From assembly GCA_905479395.1 (NCBI GenBank), contig CAJQMI010000103.1, forward strand, positions 1 through 42,397: a stretch of DNA of 42,397 nt, written 5' to 3'. Shown piece after piece: positions 7,930 to 15,641 of the stretch (within the stretch, counting starts at the first letter, position 1; each line of letters opens with the position of its first letter). The position numbers were made by a program, and so were the translations under genes. The DNA is from an uncultured Flavobacteriales bacterium (GTDB lineage: Bacteria; Bacteroidota; Bacteroidia; Flavobacteriales_D; Sanyastnellaceae). Under the pieces are notes generated by a model that was not told the origin of the DNA, did not search any database, and saw only the letters and a list, made by a program, of their open reading frames with translations.

Positions 7930-9524
7930 AATTCTTCCATTCGATTTAAATTCATAGCAGCTGTATCGAGCAGAGCGCGCTGCTTCTCTGGATCCATTCG
8001 ATCCCACGTTCGATACGCCATCCCGATGCGTGGATTGCGCTCAAGCTTTTCACGGTGACGCTCATAAAAATCCCAATACAAGGCGTTAAACGGACAAGCC
8101 TTTTCACCCACTTTTTCATTGGGGTCATAGTGACAGCCTTTGCAATAGTGCCCCATCTTTTTCAAGTACTGGGCACTGCTCACGTACGGCTTGGACCCCA
8201 CGATTCCACCGTCAGCAAATTGACTCATTCCTCTGGTATTCGTGATCTCTACCCACTGCAAGGCGTCGATGTAAACTCCCAGGTACCAAGCATCCAACTC
8301 ATCCGGATGAATGCCCGCCAACAATGCAAAATTCCCCGTCACCATCAGACGCTGAATGTGGTGCGCATAAGCATGCTCCATGGTTTGATCGATGGCGTGG
8401 GAAACGCAAGCCATTTTCGTTTTTCCCGTCCAAAACCAACTTGGCAACTGACGTTGGTGGTCGAAAAAATTCAAGGTTTCATACTCGGGCATTTGAGCCC
8501 AATAGACCCCTCTCATGTATTCCCTCCAACCCAATATTTGTCGGATAAAGCCTTCAGCTTGCGAGATATCAACGCGCTTGGTATCCCGATGATAAGCCTG
8601 CTCAACAGCATTCACCACTTCTGCCGGAGACAATAACTTGGCATTCATCACAAAGCTCAATCGCGAATGATAAACGCTCCAACTGTTGGTTGTGAGAGCA
8701 TCTTGAAAGTCCCCAAAATGCGGCAACAATTCATCGATGAAATATTCCAGCACCTGCAAACCCTCTGCCCGTGTGATCGGCCAGCCAAACCTCTTCGCAT
8801 CGATGCGCCCTGAAGTCTTAGCCCCAGAAGCTACAATCATGTCCACCAAGCCTTCGACGTTGTGCTCCAATGTCAATGGCATCGGGGGCATGTGGTCTTT
8901 GGGCAACTTTTGTCGATTGGACGCGTCATAATTCCAACTTCCACCCTCTGGATCGCCAGTCGTTGCCATGAGTACATCATGCTCCTTGCGCATGGACCGA
9001 TAAAAATTCTCAAGGCGGTAGGTCTTCTTTCCCTTAAAGAACAAGGCGAGCTCATCACGTTTTGTGTAGAAATGCTCCGTATCGACAACTTCAAAGTTCA
9101 CTCCTCGTGCTCGGAGAGTTTCGCTCCAATCGTTCAATTGTTGGTCCAATCGGAATTCATCCGGCATTTGCCAACCCACTTTTCTAGCTCCAACTTCTCC
9201 CATCACCCAATCGAGGTTTGCTGAAAGTGACTGCTGGTTATGCGAATCGTCCAGCGTCAGGTAAAATACTCGATGCCCCTCAGTGAAGCGCTCAGAAGCA
9301 AACAATCGCATCGCTCCGAAAAAGGCGACCACCTTTTGCATGTGATGTGGAGCATAATCTGTTTCCTGCCTCATTTCCATCAAAACATACACAACATCGT
9401 CATGAGGTGCATTGGCAAACCAGGAATGTCGGGCATTCAATTGATCGCCCAAAATGAGACGAACCTCCTGTGCCGGTTTGAGTTCTTGCAATCCCTGTAT
9501 GGGTTTTCGCCAATTTTCAATCAT
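7926..9524 (-). CDS. FeS-type photolyase / cryptochrome (FeS-BCP, PhrB-like)
   Basis: 532 residues from ATG 9524 (an ATG at 9539 would add five). The start EVRLILGDQLN and the C-terminal block LMVTGNFALLAGIHPDELDAWYL are typical of the iron-sulfur bacterial cryptochrome/photolyase family. Four cysteines at 373, 461, 464 and 477 have gaps of 88, 3 and 13 residues, the same as the [4Fe-4S] ligands of Agrobacterium PhrB (350, 438, 441, 454). The family repairs (6-4) photoproducts, with FAD and a ribolumazine antenna. The first 8 bases overlap the end of the DUF2256 gene, and the end overlaps the CRY-DASH start. So two photolyases of different specificity are made from one message. Confidence 0.96.
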   Translation of the reverse strand: MIENWRKPIQGLQELKPAQEVRLILGDQLNARHSWFANAPHDDVVYVLMEMRQETDYAPHHMQKVVAFFGAMRLFASERFTEGHRVFYLTLDDSHNQQSLSANLDWVMGEVGARKVGWQMPDEFRLDQQLNDWSETLRARGVNFEVVDTEHFYTKRDELALFFKGKKTYRLENFYRSMRKEHDVLMATTGDPEGGSWNYDASNRQKLPKDHMPPMPLTLEHNVEGLVDMIVASGAKTSGRIDAKRFGWPITRAEGLQVLEYFIDELLPHFGDFQDALTTNSWSVYHSRLSFVMNAKLLSPAEVVNAVEQAYHRDTKRVDISQAEGFIRQILGWREYMRGVYWAQMPEYETLNFFDHQRQLPSWFWTGKTKMACVSHAIDQTMEHAYAHHIQRLMVTGNFALLAGIHPDELDAWYLGVYIDALQWVEITNTRGMSQFADGGIVGSKPYVSSAQYLKKMGHYCKGCHYDPNEKVGEKACPFNALYWDFYERHREKLERNPRIGMAYRTWDRMDPEKQRALLDTAAMNLNRMEEL

Positions 9525-9675
9525 GAGTTTGGGTGGCATTCGTTGACCTCTGGCCTCGGCAGCGTTTTGAGCAATAACGCACCTCATCCCAGCAGGACTC
9601 CCACTTTTTTCTCCACGAGAAAGGCTTTTCACAGACCACACAGGTCCGGTCAGGTGGAAATTGACTTCGGCGCAT
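9517..9675 (-). CDS. DUF2256 small zinc-ribbon-like protein, 52 aa
   Basis: A short gene read in a different frame from the photolyase that follows it. The 52 residues contain two cysteine pairs, C12-V-V-C15 and C35-S-K-R-C39, with the conserved core PFSWRKKWE between them and a DEVRYCSKRC block, which is the DUF2256 signature. Four cysteines suggest one bound zinc or iron. An in-frame stop just upstream of ATG 9675 fixes the start. The family is well known as a neighbour, or fused domain, of FeS-type photolyases, but its function is not established. The stop overlaps the photolyase ATG by 8 bases. It begins 48 bases after the hydrolase gene. Confidence 0.88.
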   Translation of the reverse strand: MRRSQFPPDRTCVVCEKPFSWRKKWESCWDEVRYCSKRCRGQRSTNATQTHD

Positions 9676-9723
9676 GAGAAACTAACCCTGACAAGGCGTC
9701 AAGGTTCACGCAATCCGCAGGAA

Positions 9724-10641
9724 TTATCCTTTTTGCAACTCCTTCAATTCAGACCACTTCATTGGGACTGGTTCGGCATTGATAGCCTCGGGAATATCCT
9801 GATCTTTTAAAAACTTCAGGACCACATCATTGAAGAGGTCAGGCGCTTCAATGCTGCACACGTGACCACAATTTTCAATCACTGTAAGCCTCATGTTTTT
9901 TTGAATATGCGCAAATCTTTTCGCTGCACGCAGGAAGATATGATCTTGACCTCCCATGACGAGAAGTCCTTTTTTCATGACCGGCCGATGAATGTACTCT
10001 TGCGCCAAATTGAAGAAGGGCTTGTACAACTGAATCCATTTCATGTATTCCCGCGTCGAAAGCTTTTTACTCTGACGCCTGAAAATATAGCGGCTTAAGC
10101 GGTGATTTCTGCGCGGCAAAACAATGAAACTGAACAGCCAGTACAGGGCGCGATAAGGCAAAACGTGCGACAACAATTTTCCAGAGTGGACAAACCAGTG
10201 CATCAAACGACTGCCATCAAAAATGGCCCCTGCCATGATCATTCGATCGACCAAAACAGGCCTCTCGATGTCTATTTTTTGCAGGATGACACTGCCGATG
10301 CTGAGGCTCATAAAATGAGCCTTTTTAATCTCCAAGTGATCGATTACAGCCAAAATATCTTTGGCAACAATGTCAAAATCATAGGCGGGGAATGCCGGCA
10401 TGATCTCTTTGCTGTATCCGTGATCCCTCAAATCGATGAGCAAGAGGCGGTAATGCGGAGCAAATGCCTCAATCTGGAATTTCCACGTTCGGATGCTTCC
10501 TCCCGCTCCGTGAATGAATACCAACCATGGCGCGTTTGGATTTTCTGCGATGATTTCATGATGGAGCAGCGTTCGTTCAGGTGCGGCATTGCCCAGTCCT
10601 GACGACGTGTGATTTGCTTCATTCATTGCATTTGAACCCAT
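9724..10641 (-). CDS. Alpha/beta hydrolase
   Basis: 305 residues from the ATG at 10641; a second ATG at 10626 would remove five. The oxyanion-hole motif FIHGAGGS follows the first strands, the nucleophile elbow is SLSIGS (Ser in place of the usual first Gly of GxSxG), the acid is in GGQDHIF and the histidine in NCGHVCSIEAPD, so the Ser-Asp-His triad is intact. No signal peptide; cytoplasmic. A patch of hydrophobic and basic residues in the cap region (about 165-200) may touch the membrane. Substrate unknown. It sits 39 bases after the flavin reductase gene and 48 bases before DUF2256, all on one strand, so it belongs to the photolyase gene run. Confidence 0.87.
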   Translation of the reverse strand: MGSNAMNEANHTSSGLGNAAPERTLLHHEIIAENPNAPWLVFIHGAGGSIRTWKFQIEAFAPHYRLLLIDLRDHGYSKEIMPAFPAYDFDIVAKDILAVIDHLEIKKAHFMSLSIGSVILQKIDIERPVLVDRMIMAGAIFDGSRLMHWFVHSGKLLSHVLPYRALYWLFSFIVLPRRNHRLSRYIFRRQSKKLSTREYMKWIQLYKPFFNLAQEYIHRPVMKKGLLVMGGQDHIFLRAAKRFAHIQKNMRLTVIENCGHVCSIEAPDLFNDVVLKFLKDQDIPEAINAEPVPMKWSELKELQKG

Positions 10642-10680
10642 GATGCTAATTTCGATGAAAATCCTTCAGAAAATGCAGTT

Positions 10681-11355
10681 TCAAGCATCTTCCCATCCCT
10701 TCAAAAAATCCGGTTCAGAATCGGGGTCTTTTTGAGATGTTTTGGCATAGGCGAGCCGGCTGAGTTTTTGGGTGACGTGGTAGCCATCCAGGGAACTCAA
10801 GGCAACGACACCCAGACCTTCCAAGTCCAAGTATCCGTCCTTAGACCAGGAACTCTCTGGAAATTCTACCCAGCGAATTTGACCAACAACAAAGCGGCAT
10901 TCATTCTGCGGAATTTTCCATTCATCCACCCGTTCAAGGCCCAACCGAACCGGTGCCTCCTCTACCGCTGGTGCTTCAAAACCACATCGGTGAATGGGTG
11001 TAAGTCCAAGTTCGTCAAATTCATTTGTCTCGTCAGGATAACGCGCACTGGCCTGATGCGCGCGTTTGTACCAATCTTGGCCAACATGGTTCATGGTGAA
11101 TACACCTGTTTCCCGGATGTTCCAATATGTATGACTGCCGTGCTCTCGATCGGATGGCGGACGAAAAACAACACCAATCAAGGCTGGGTCCGAACCCAAA
11201 TGCACCGCCGAACTCACGATGCTGAGATTGTGGACACCTGACCCATTTGTTGTGCCTATCACGTTCGCACTTTTAAACCCACTCAGACTATTGACCAACC
11301 GCCCCCGCTTTCTGCGTGGCATCAATTCCAAGTCGAGGTCATTGAGCGTTTTCAT
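10681..11355 (-). CDS. Flavin reductase-like, FMN-binding split-barrel protein
   Basis: 224 residues. The pattern of the flavin reductase-like family is visible: GFKSANVIGTT, the flavin-contacting SIVSSAVHLGSDPALIG, then RETGVFTMNHVG and a second half carrying the strand CRFVVGQIRWVEF. The family binds FMN or FAD non-covalently and can reduce free flavin with NAD(P)H. Members of this particular subgroup often stand next to photolyase and SDR genes in marine Bacteroidota (from general knowledge). Nine bases separate it from the preceding SDR gene. A role in supplying reduced flavin to the photolyases is attractive but is inference. Confidence 0.86.
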   Translation of the reverse strand: MKTLNDLDLELMPRRKRGRLVNSLSGFKSANVIGTTNGSGVHNLSIVSSAVHLGSDPALIGVVFRPPSDREHGSHTYWNIRETGVFTMNHVGQDWYKRAHQASARYPDETNEFDELGLTPIHRCGFEAPAVEEAPVRLGLERVDEWKIPQNECRFVVGQIRWVEFPESSWSKDGYLDLEGLGVVALSSLDGYHVTQKLSRLAYAKTSQKDPDSEPDFLKGWEDA

Positions 11356-11364
11356 TTGAATTGA

Positions 11365-12078
11365 TTATTTCCGGATGCCACTCATTCCACCGTCCGCCTG
11401 AAACACCTGGCCTGTGGTGAAACTTGCGCCATCGCCTAGAAGCCAGGCGGCCAGCGATGCAATTTCATCAGCTGATCCCACACGGTTCAATGGATGCCTT
11501 GCAGAGGAAGCTTCTTTTTTCGCATCGCTTCCGAGCAATCCACTCGCCAGCGGCGTATCTGTCAAGGAAGGGGCGATGGCATTGACTCGTATTTTGGGAG
11601 ACCACTCTGCCGCAAGCGAGCGAGTGAGGCCTTCCACAGCTCCTTTCGCCATAGCAATGCTCGCATGAAATGGCATCCCCGTTTGCACTGCGACAGTGCT
11701 AAAAAGCACAACTGAAGCCTGTTTAGACTTTTGCAAAAGCGGGAAGTTCGTTTGAAGGGTCTGGGCTGCTCCCCAAGCGTTGACATTCCAATCTTCAAGA
11801 GCAACATCCTTTTTCAATCCTTTCAATGGCTTCAATCGGATGGTTCCTGGACAGTAGACCAAACCATCGAGGTGCTCTGCAAAACCACTTAAATCACACG
11901 GATGGGTCACTGCGTCAAACACCAGACTTTGATAATCAGCCGTGCCAGCCCCTTCGCGTTGCACACCTGAGCGCGAAACCCCAATGACACGATGTCCTGC
12001 AGCCAGAAGCTGTTCTCGAAGTGCGGCTCCGATTCCTTTCGAATCACCGACAATTGCAATCGTTTTGGAGTCGCTCAT
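11365..12078 (-). CDS. SDR-family oxidoreductase lacking the catalytic tyrosine
   Basis: 237 residues with a Rossmann fold. The cofactor loop GDSKGIG is at 11-17, Asn in VNAWGAAQT near 100, Ser 127 in FSTVAV, and Lys 145 in AMAKGAVEGLTRSLAAEW. In a standard SDR the residue four before this lysine is the catalytic tyrosine; here it is Ile 141. The rest, including RVNAIAPSLTDTPL and the C-terminal GQVFQADGGMS, is conserved, so it still looks folded and able to bind NAD(P). It may be a non-classical enzyme or a binding protein. The start ATG overlaps the stop of the small upstream gene (ATGA). Third member of the photolyase-associated run. Confidence 0.9.
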   Translation of the reverse strand: MSDSKTIAIVGDSKGIGAALREQLLAAGHRVIGVSRSGVQREGAGTADYQSLVFDAVTHPCDLSGFAEHLDGLVYCPGTIRLKPLKGLKKDVALEDWNVNAWGAAQTLQTNFPLLQKSKQASVVLFSTVAVQTGMPFHASIAMAKGAVEGLTRSLAAEWSPKIRVNAIAPSLTDTPLASGLLGSDAKKEASSARHPLNRVGSADEIASLAAWLLGDGASFTTGQVFQADGGMSGIRK

Positions 12079-12248
12079 TGGTTCTTTTCTTGAAGATTCA
12101 TAAGCTCTTCCTCTACCGCTAATGCTTCCGCTACCAATGCATCAGAACGTGATCGATCAATCGTACTCATACGATGAGATTCTGCAAGAAGGGCGGCATG
12201 TTTTTTTTGAAGTCGTTTCCGCGGGTCAGACTTGAATGGATTCCACAT
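12075..12248 (-). CDS. Small DUF6435-like protein, 57 aa
   Basis: The frame runs from a TTG at 12257, but the ATG at 12248 gives MWNPFKSDPRKRLQKK, which matches the start of a family of small proteins (F-K-S-D-P-x-K-K-L-x-K-K-Y) annotated DUF6435 or 'Lacl' in Bacteroidota and Gammaproteobacteria. The rest is a charged helical stretch ending in EEELMNLQEKNQ, possibly a coiled coil. Function unknown. The stop overlaps the SDR start as ATGA. It lies 36 bases after valS on the same strand with no terminator or clear promoter between them, so the photolyase-associated run may be read through from valS. Confidence 0.75.
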   Translation of the reverse strand: MWNPFKSDPRKRLQKKHAALLAESHRMSTIDRSRSDALVAEALAVEEELMNLQEKNQ

Positions 12249-12284
12249 GCTAAACAAACAACTCCACCTCTCTGGTGTTCGGCA

Positions 12285-14915
12285 TCAACCCAATTCTACC
12301 AATTTAGTCTCCAATACCTGCAGTTTCGCTAAAGCATCAGACTCCTTTTTACGTTCCATGCTTACCACATTGTCTGGTGCATTTTGAACAAACCGTTCAT
12401 TGGACAGCTTGCCGCGAACACTTTTAAGGAAGCCATTCAAATGATCCACTTCCTTTTGAATTTTGGCCTTCTCTGCATCCACATCAACCGCTGCTCCGAA
12501 AGGAATGAAAAATGAAGTCGTACCAACAACAAATCCAAACGCATTCGGAACCTTCTCCTCAACGCGCTCAACGCTGCTCAAGTTGGTGAGCTTGATCATA
12601 GCGGACTCCAGTGCTTGCGGGTAACCCGCACCTTGCTGGATTTTGAGTTCCAATCCTTCCCGTTGTGGAATCTGATTGTTTTTGCGGATTGTTCGAATTT
12701 CGGCGACCGCTTGCTGGAAGGGAATGAACTCCTGAAGCAATGAAGCATTGTTCGGCTTCTGCTCTGGCCAACTCGCAAGACAAATTGCTTCCGAAGCATT
12801 GGATCGTTCTCGAATCCAATGCCAAATCTCTTCTGTGAGAAACGGCATGAAAGGATGCAACAACTTTAAGAGATCTTCAAAAATCGTCACCGTTGCATCC
12901 ATCGTTTTGCGATCAATCGGTTCGCCATACGGCGGCTTGATCAACTCAAGGTACCAACTGCAAAAATCATCCCATACCAAACGATACGTAGACATGAGGG
13001 CTTCGCTCAAACGGAATTCAGCAAATTGCCCCTCCAACTCACCGACTACCTCCTGAATCCGACTCTCCATCCATTCAACCGCTACTGTGGAAGACGCCAC
13101 TTGCTCCCGCGCTTCGTCTACCTCCCAACCTTGCGTCAATCGGAAAGCATTCCAGATTTTATTGGCAAAGTTTCGCCCTTGCTCACAAAGCTTCTCGTCA
13201 AACGGAAGGTCGTTGCCTGCTGGAGAAGTGAGCAACATGCCCACACGCACCCCATCAGCGCCATACTTTTCCATCAATTCAATTGGATCCGGACTATTGC
13301 CCAAGCTTTTGGACATTTTACGTCCCTGTTCATCCCGAACAATCCCTGTATAATAAACGTTTTTAAATGGCGCCTCGCCCCGGTACTCATAGCCCGCAAT
13401 GATCATGCGCGCTACCCAGAAAAACATAATTTCAGGAGCGGTCACCAAGTCAGCCGTTGGGTAGTAATAGCTGACTTCTTCTTCCGTCTTCAAACCATCA
13501 AACACCTGAATGGGCCAAAGCCAACTGCTAAACCAAGTGTCCATGACATCCTCATCTTGATGCAATCCGTCCGCTTCCATGGCCGAATTTCCAGACTTGA
13601 TCCGGGCCGCATCCAATGCTTCTTCAGATGTTTTGGCCACGACAAAGTCGTCTTCCCCGTCACCATAAAACCATGCTGGAATGCGATGTCCCCACCACAA
13701 CTGACGGCTCACGCACCAGTCCTTGACATTTTCCATCCAGTGCCGGTAGCTGTTCTTGAATTTTGGCGGATGAAAGGCTATCGTTCCGTCCATGACGTGA
13801 TCCAAGGCTGGTTGCGCAATCCCTTTCATGGTCAAGAACCACTGCAATGACAGACGCGGTTCAATGACCGCATTGGTGCGTTCTGAGCGTCCCACACTGT
13901 TTGTGTAGTCCTCGGTTTTGACCAAATGATCTGAAGCCTCCAGAATCTTTGCAACTTCTTTTCGCGCATCGAATCGATCCACTCCATCCAGGACACCTCC
14001 CGCTTCGTTTAGCGTTCCATCGGGATTGAAAATGTTGATGCTTTCTAAATCGTGCTTCTGGCCCAAGTCATAGTCATTGACGTCGTGCGCTGGCGTCACT
14101 TTGAGGCAACCTGTTCCAAATTCGCGATCGACGTAATCATCCAATATAATGGGGACATCCCGATCGGTCATGGGAACGCGAGCGCGCCGGCCATGCAAAT
14201 GAATGAATCGCTCGTCCTCAGGGTGAATGCATATAGCCGTATCGCCCATGATGGTTTCTGGGCGGGTCGTAGCCACCGTCAGGAACTCGCCTTCCACACC
14301 GACCACCTCATACCGAACGTAATAAAGCTTTCCATTTTCCTCCGTATGAATGACCTCTTCATCGCTCAATGCTGTTTGCGCGGCTGGATCCCAATGAACC
14401 ATTCTTTCGCCACGGTAGATCAACCCTTTGTTGAACAAGTCAATGAACGTATCCACGACTCCGTCGTAATATTTTTCATCCATCGTGAAGCGCGTCCGAG
14501 ACCAATCGCAACTTGCACCGAGCTTTTTCAATTGTTCCAAGATGATGCCTCCGTGCTCATGGGTCCAATCCCATGCGTGCTCCATAAACTCATCGCGGCT
14601 CAGGTCAGATTTTTTGATGCCTTTTTCCCGCAATCGACGCACCACTTTCGCCTCCGTAGCGATGGAGGCGTGATCCGTTCCTGGCACCCAACAGGCGTTT
14701 TTTCCCAACATCCTCGCCCTCCGAACCAACACATCCTGAATGGTGTTATTGAGCATGTGGCCCATGTGCAGAACCCCTGTCACATTCGGCGGCGGAATCA
14801 CGACGGTGTATGGCTCCCGATCATCCGGTTTGGATTCGAAGAAACCGTTTTCCAACCAGAAGTCATACCACTTCGTTTCCGAAGCATTGGGGTTATACTG
14901 AGCAGGCAATTCCAT
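12285..14915 (-). CDS. valS: Valyl-tRNA synthetase
   Basis: 876 residues, full length. Class I synthetase: HMGH (the HIGH motif) at 50-53, the editing (CP1) domain with [13 protein letters not shown], tryptophan-rich [24 protein letters not shown] in [14 protein letters not shown], then the anticodon-binding domain and a C-terminal coiled-coil arm (from about 810). It charges tRNA-Val and edits mischarged threonine in the cytoplasm. The ATG at 14915 is 46 bases from a strong terminator upstream, so valS has its own promoter in this gap, although no exact TAnnTTTG box is seen there. Nothing unusual in the protein. Confidence 0.98.
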   Translation of the reverse strand: MELPAQYNPNASETKWYDFWLENGFFESKPDDREPYTVVIPPPNVTGVLHMGHMLNNTIQDVLVRRARMLGKNACWVPGTDHASIATEAKVVRRLREKGIKKSDLSRDEFMEHAWDWTHEHGGIILEQLKKLGASCDWSRTRFTMDEKYYDGVVDTFIDLFNKGLIYRGERMVHWDPAAQTALSDEEVIHTEENGKLYYVRYEVVGVEGEFLTVATTRPETIMGDTAICIHPEDERFIHLHGRRARVPMTDRDVPIILDDYVDREFGTGCLKVTPAHDVNDYDLGQKHDLESINIFNPDGTLNEAGGVLDGVDRFDARKEVAKILEASDHLVKTEDYTNSVGRSERTNAVIEPRLSLQWFLTMKGIAQPALDHVMDGTIAFHPPKFKNSYRHWMENVKDWCVSRQLWWGHRIPAWFYGDGEDDFVVAKTSEEALDAARIKSGNSAMEADGLHQDEDVMDTWFSSWLWPIQVFDGLKTEEEVSYYYPTADLVTAPEIMFFWVARMIIAGYEYRGEAPFKNVYYTGIVRDEQGRKMSKSLGNSPDPIELMEKYGADGVRVGMLLTSPAGNDLPFDEKLCEQGRNFANKIWNAFRLTQGWEVDEAREQVASSTVAVEWMESRIQEVVGELEGQFAEFRLSEALMSTYRLVWDDFCSWYLELIKPPYGEPIDRKTMDATVTIFEDLLKLLHPFMPFLTEEIWHWIRERSNASEAICLASWPEQKPNNASLLQEFIPFQQAVAEIRTIRKNNQIPQREGLELKIQQGAGYPQALESAMIKLTNLSSVERVEEKVPNAFGFVVGTTSFFIPFGAAVDVDAEKAKIQKEVDHLNGFLKSVRGKLSNERFVQNAPDNVVSMERKKESDALAKLQVLETKLVELG

Positions 14916-14961
14916 AGCTGTTTATTCAAAAGTTTGGAGTGGTGCAAAAATGGCATAAAAA

Positions 14962-14995
14962 AGAAGTCGTTCCTCAACGAAGAGGGACGACTTCT
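14962..14995 (-). terminator. Rho-independent terminator after the DUF1573 gene
   Basis: A 14-base-pair stem (14962-14975 with 14982-14995, one G-U pair) with a 6-base loop. On the minus strand it is followed by a run of six T. It separates the DUF1573 gene from valS. Confidence 0.9.
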
Positions 14996-15028
14996 CAAGT
15001 GGCATTGCTGCCGAGTTTGTTAAGGATA

Positions 15029-15472
15029 TTACTCCTTGTTGAGTGGCGCTCCCGTGGAAGCAGGCTTTACTGGCGCTCCTCCCGTTTGATTGATGTCCGA
15101 AGCTTCTACCTTTCCTTTGATGCGAATGACCTTGGTAGGCTCATTCGTCGCATTCGAAGTGATGGTTACGCTCTTGTTGATTGGGCCAATGCGCTTTGTG
15201 TCATAACGGACGCTGATCGCTGACGTAGCGCCAGGCATGATCGGTGTCTTCTCACACTTAGGCACCGTGCACCCGCAAGATCCTTTGCACCTTGAAATGA
15301 CCAATGGCTCTGTGCCATCATTCGTCACTGTGAACTCACAAGCGCCATCGGCTCCTTGTGAAATGGTTCCGTAATCATGTACCGCCTTATCCAAAGAGAT
15401 GGAAGGTCCTTGTGCAATGGCTGCGGTGAACGCTCCAGCGATCAATAGGCAAGCTGTCAAAAATTGTTTCAT
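15029..15472 (-). CDS. DUF1573 secreted protein
   Basis: 147 residues with a signal peptide (MKQFLTACLLIAGAFTAAIAQ). The mature part carries the DUF1573 pattern: FTVTNDGTEPLVISRCKGSCGCTVP, then PIMPGATSAISVRYDT and a final Ig/ASPM-like strand set NEPTKVIRIKGKV. The SCGC cysteines are typical. DUF1573 is an Ig-like module common in Bacteroidota periplasmic proteins; no biochemical function is established. The C-terminal 25 residues are low complexity. It has its own terminator, so it is a single-gene unit. Confidence 0.9.
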   Translation of the reverse strand: MKQFLTACLLIAGAFTAAIAQGPSISLDKAVHDYGTISQGADGACEFTVTNDGTEPLVISRCKGSCGCTVPKCEKTPIMPGATSAISVRYDTKRIGPINKSVTITSNATNEPTKVIRIKGKVEASDINQTGGAPVKPASTGAPLNKE

Positions 15473-15591
15473 AGCTAATTTCTTATTTCGATATAAAGAT
15501 AGTCAGATTCAAGGAAAAGCCCGAATGTCAAAAGCAATTTGAGACAAATTCACATTTCCATGCTCCCCACTTCAAAGTTCGAGCCAAAAAA

Positions 15592-15619
15592 AAAGGGACA
15601 CACATGTGTGCGTCCCTTT
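15592..15619 (-). terminator. Terminator after the 1303-aa secreted protein
   Basis: Eight base pairs (15592-15599 with 15612-15619), one mismatch, then three more pairs round a small loop. A run of nine A at 15586-15594 gives a T-run on the minus strand. It lies 23 bases past the stop codon. Confidence 0.85.
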
Positions 15620-15641
15620 CTTTGAATCAGTCAATTTCTTT

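Noticed and set aside
9525-9641. An extended N-terminus of the FeS photolyase
   Set aside because: These bases code for DUF2256 in another frame with clear cysteine motifs; the extension has no similarity to the family.
12249-12257. TTG start for the DUF6435-like protein
   Set aside because: ATG 12248 gives the family's own N-terminus.
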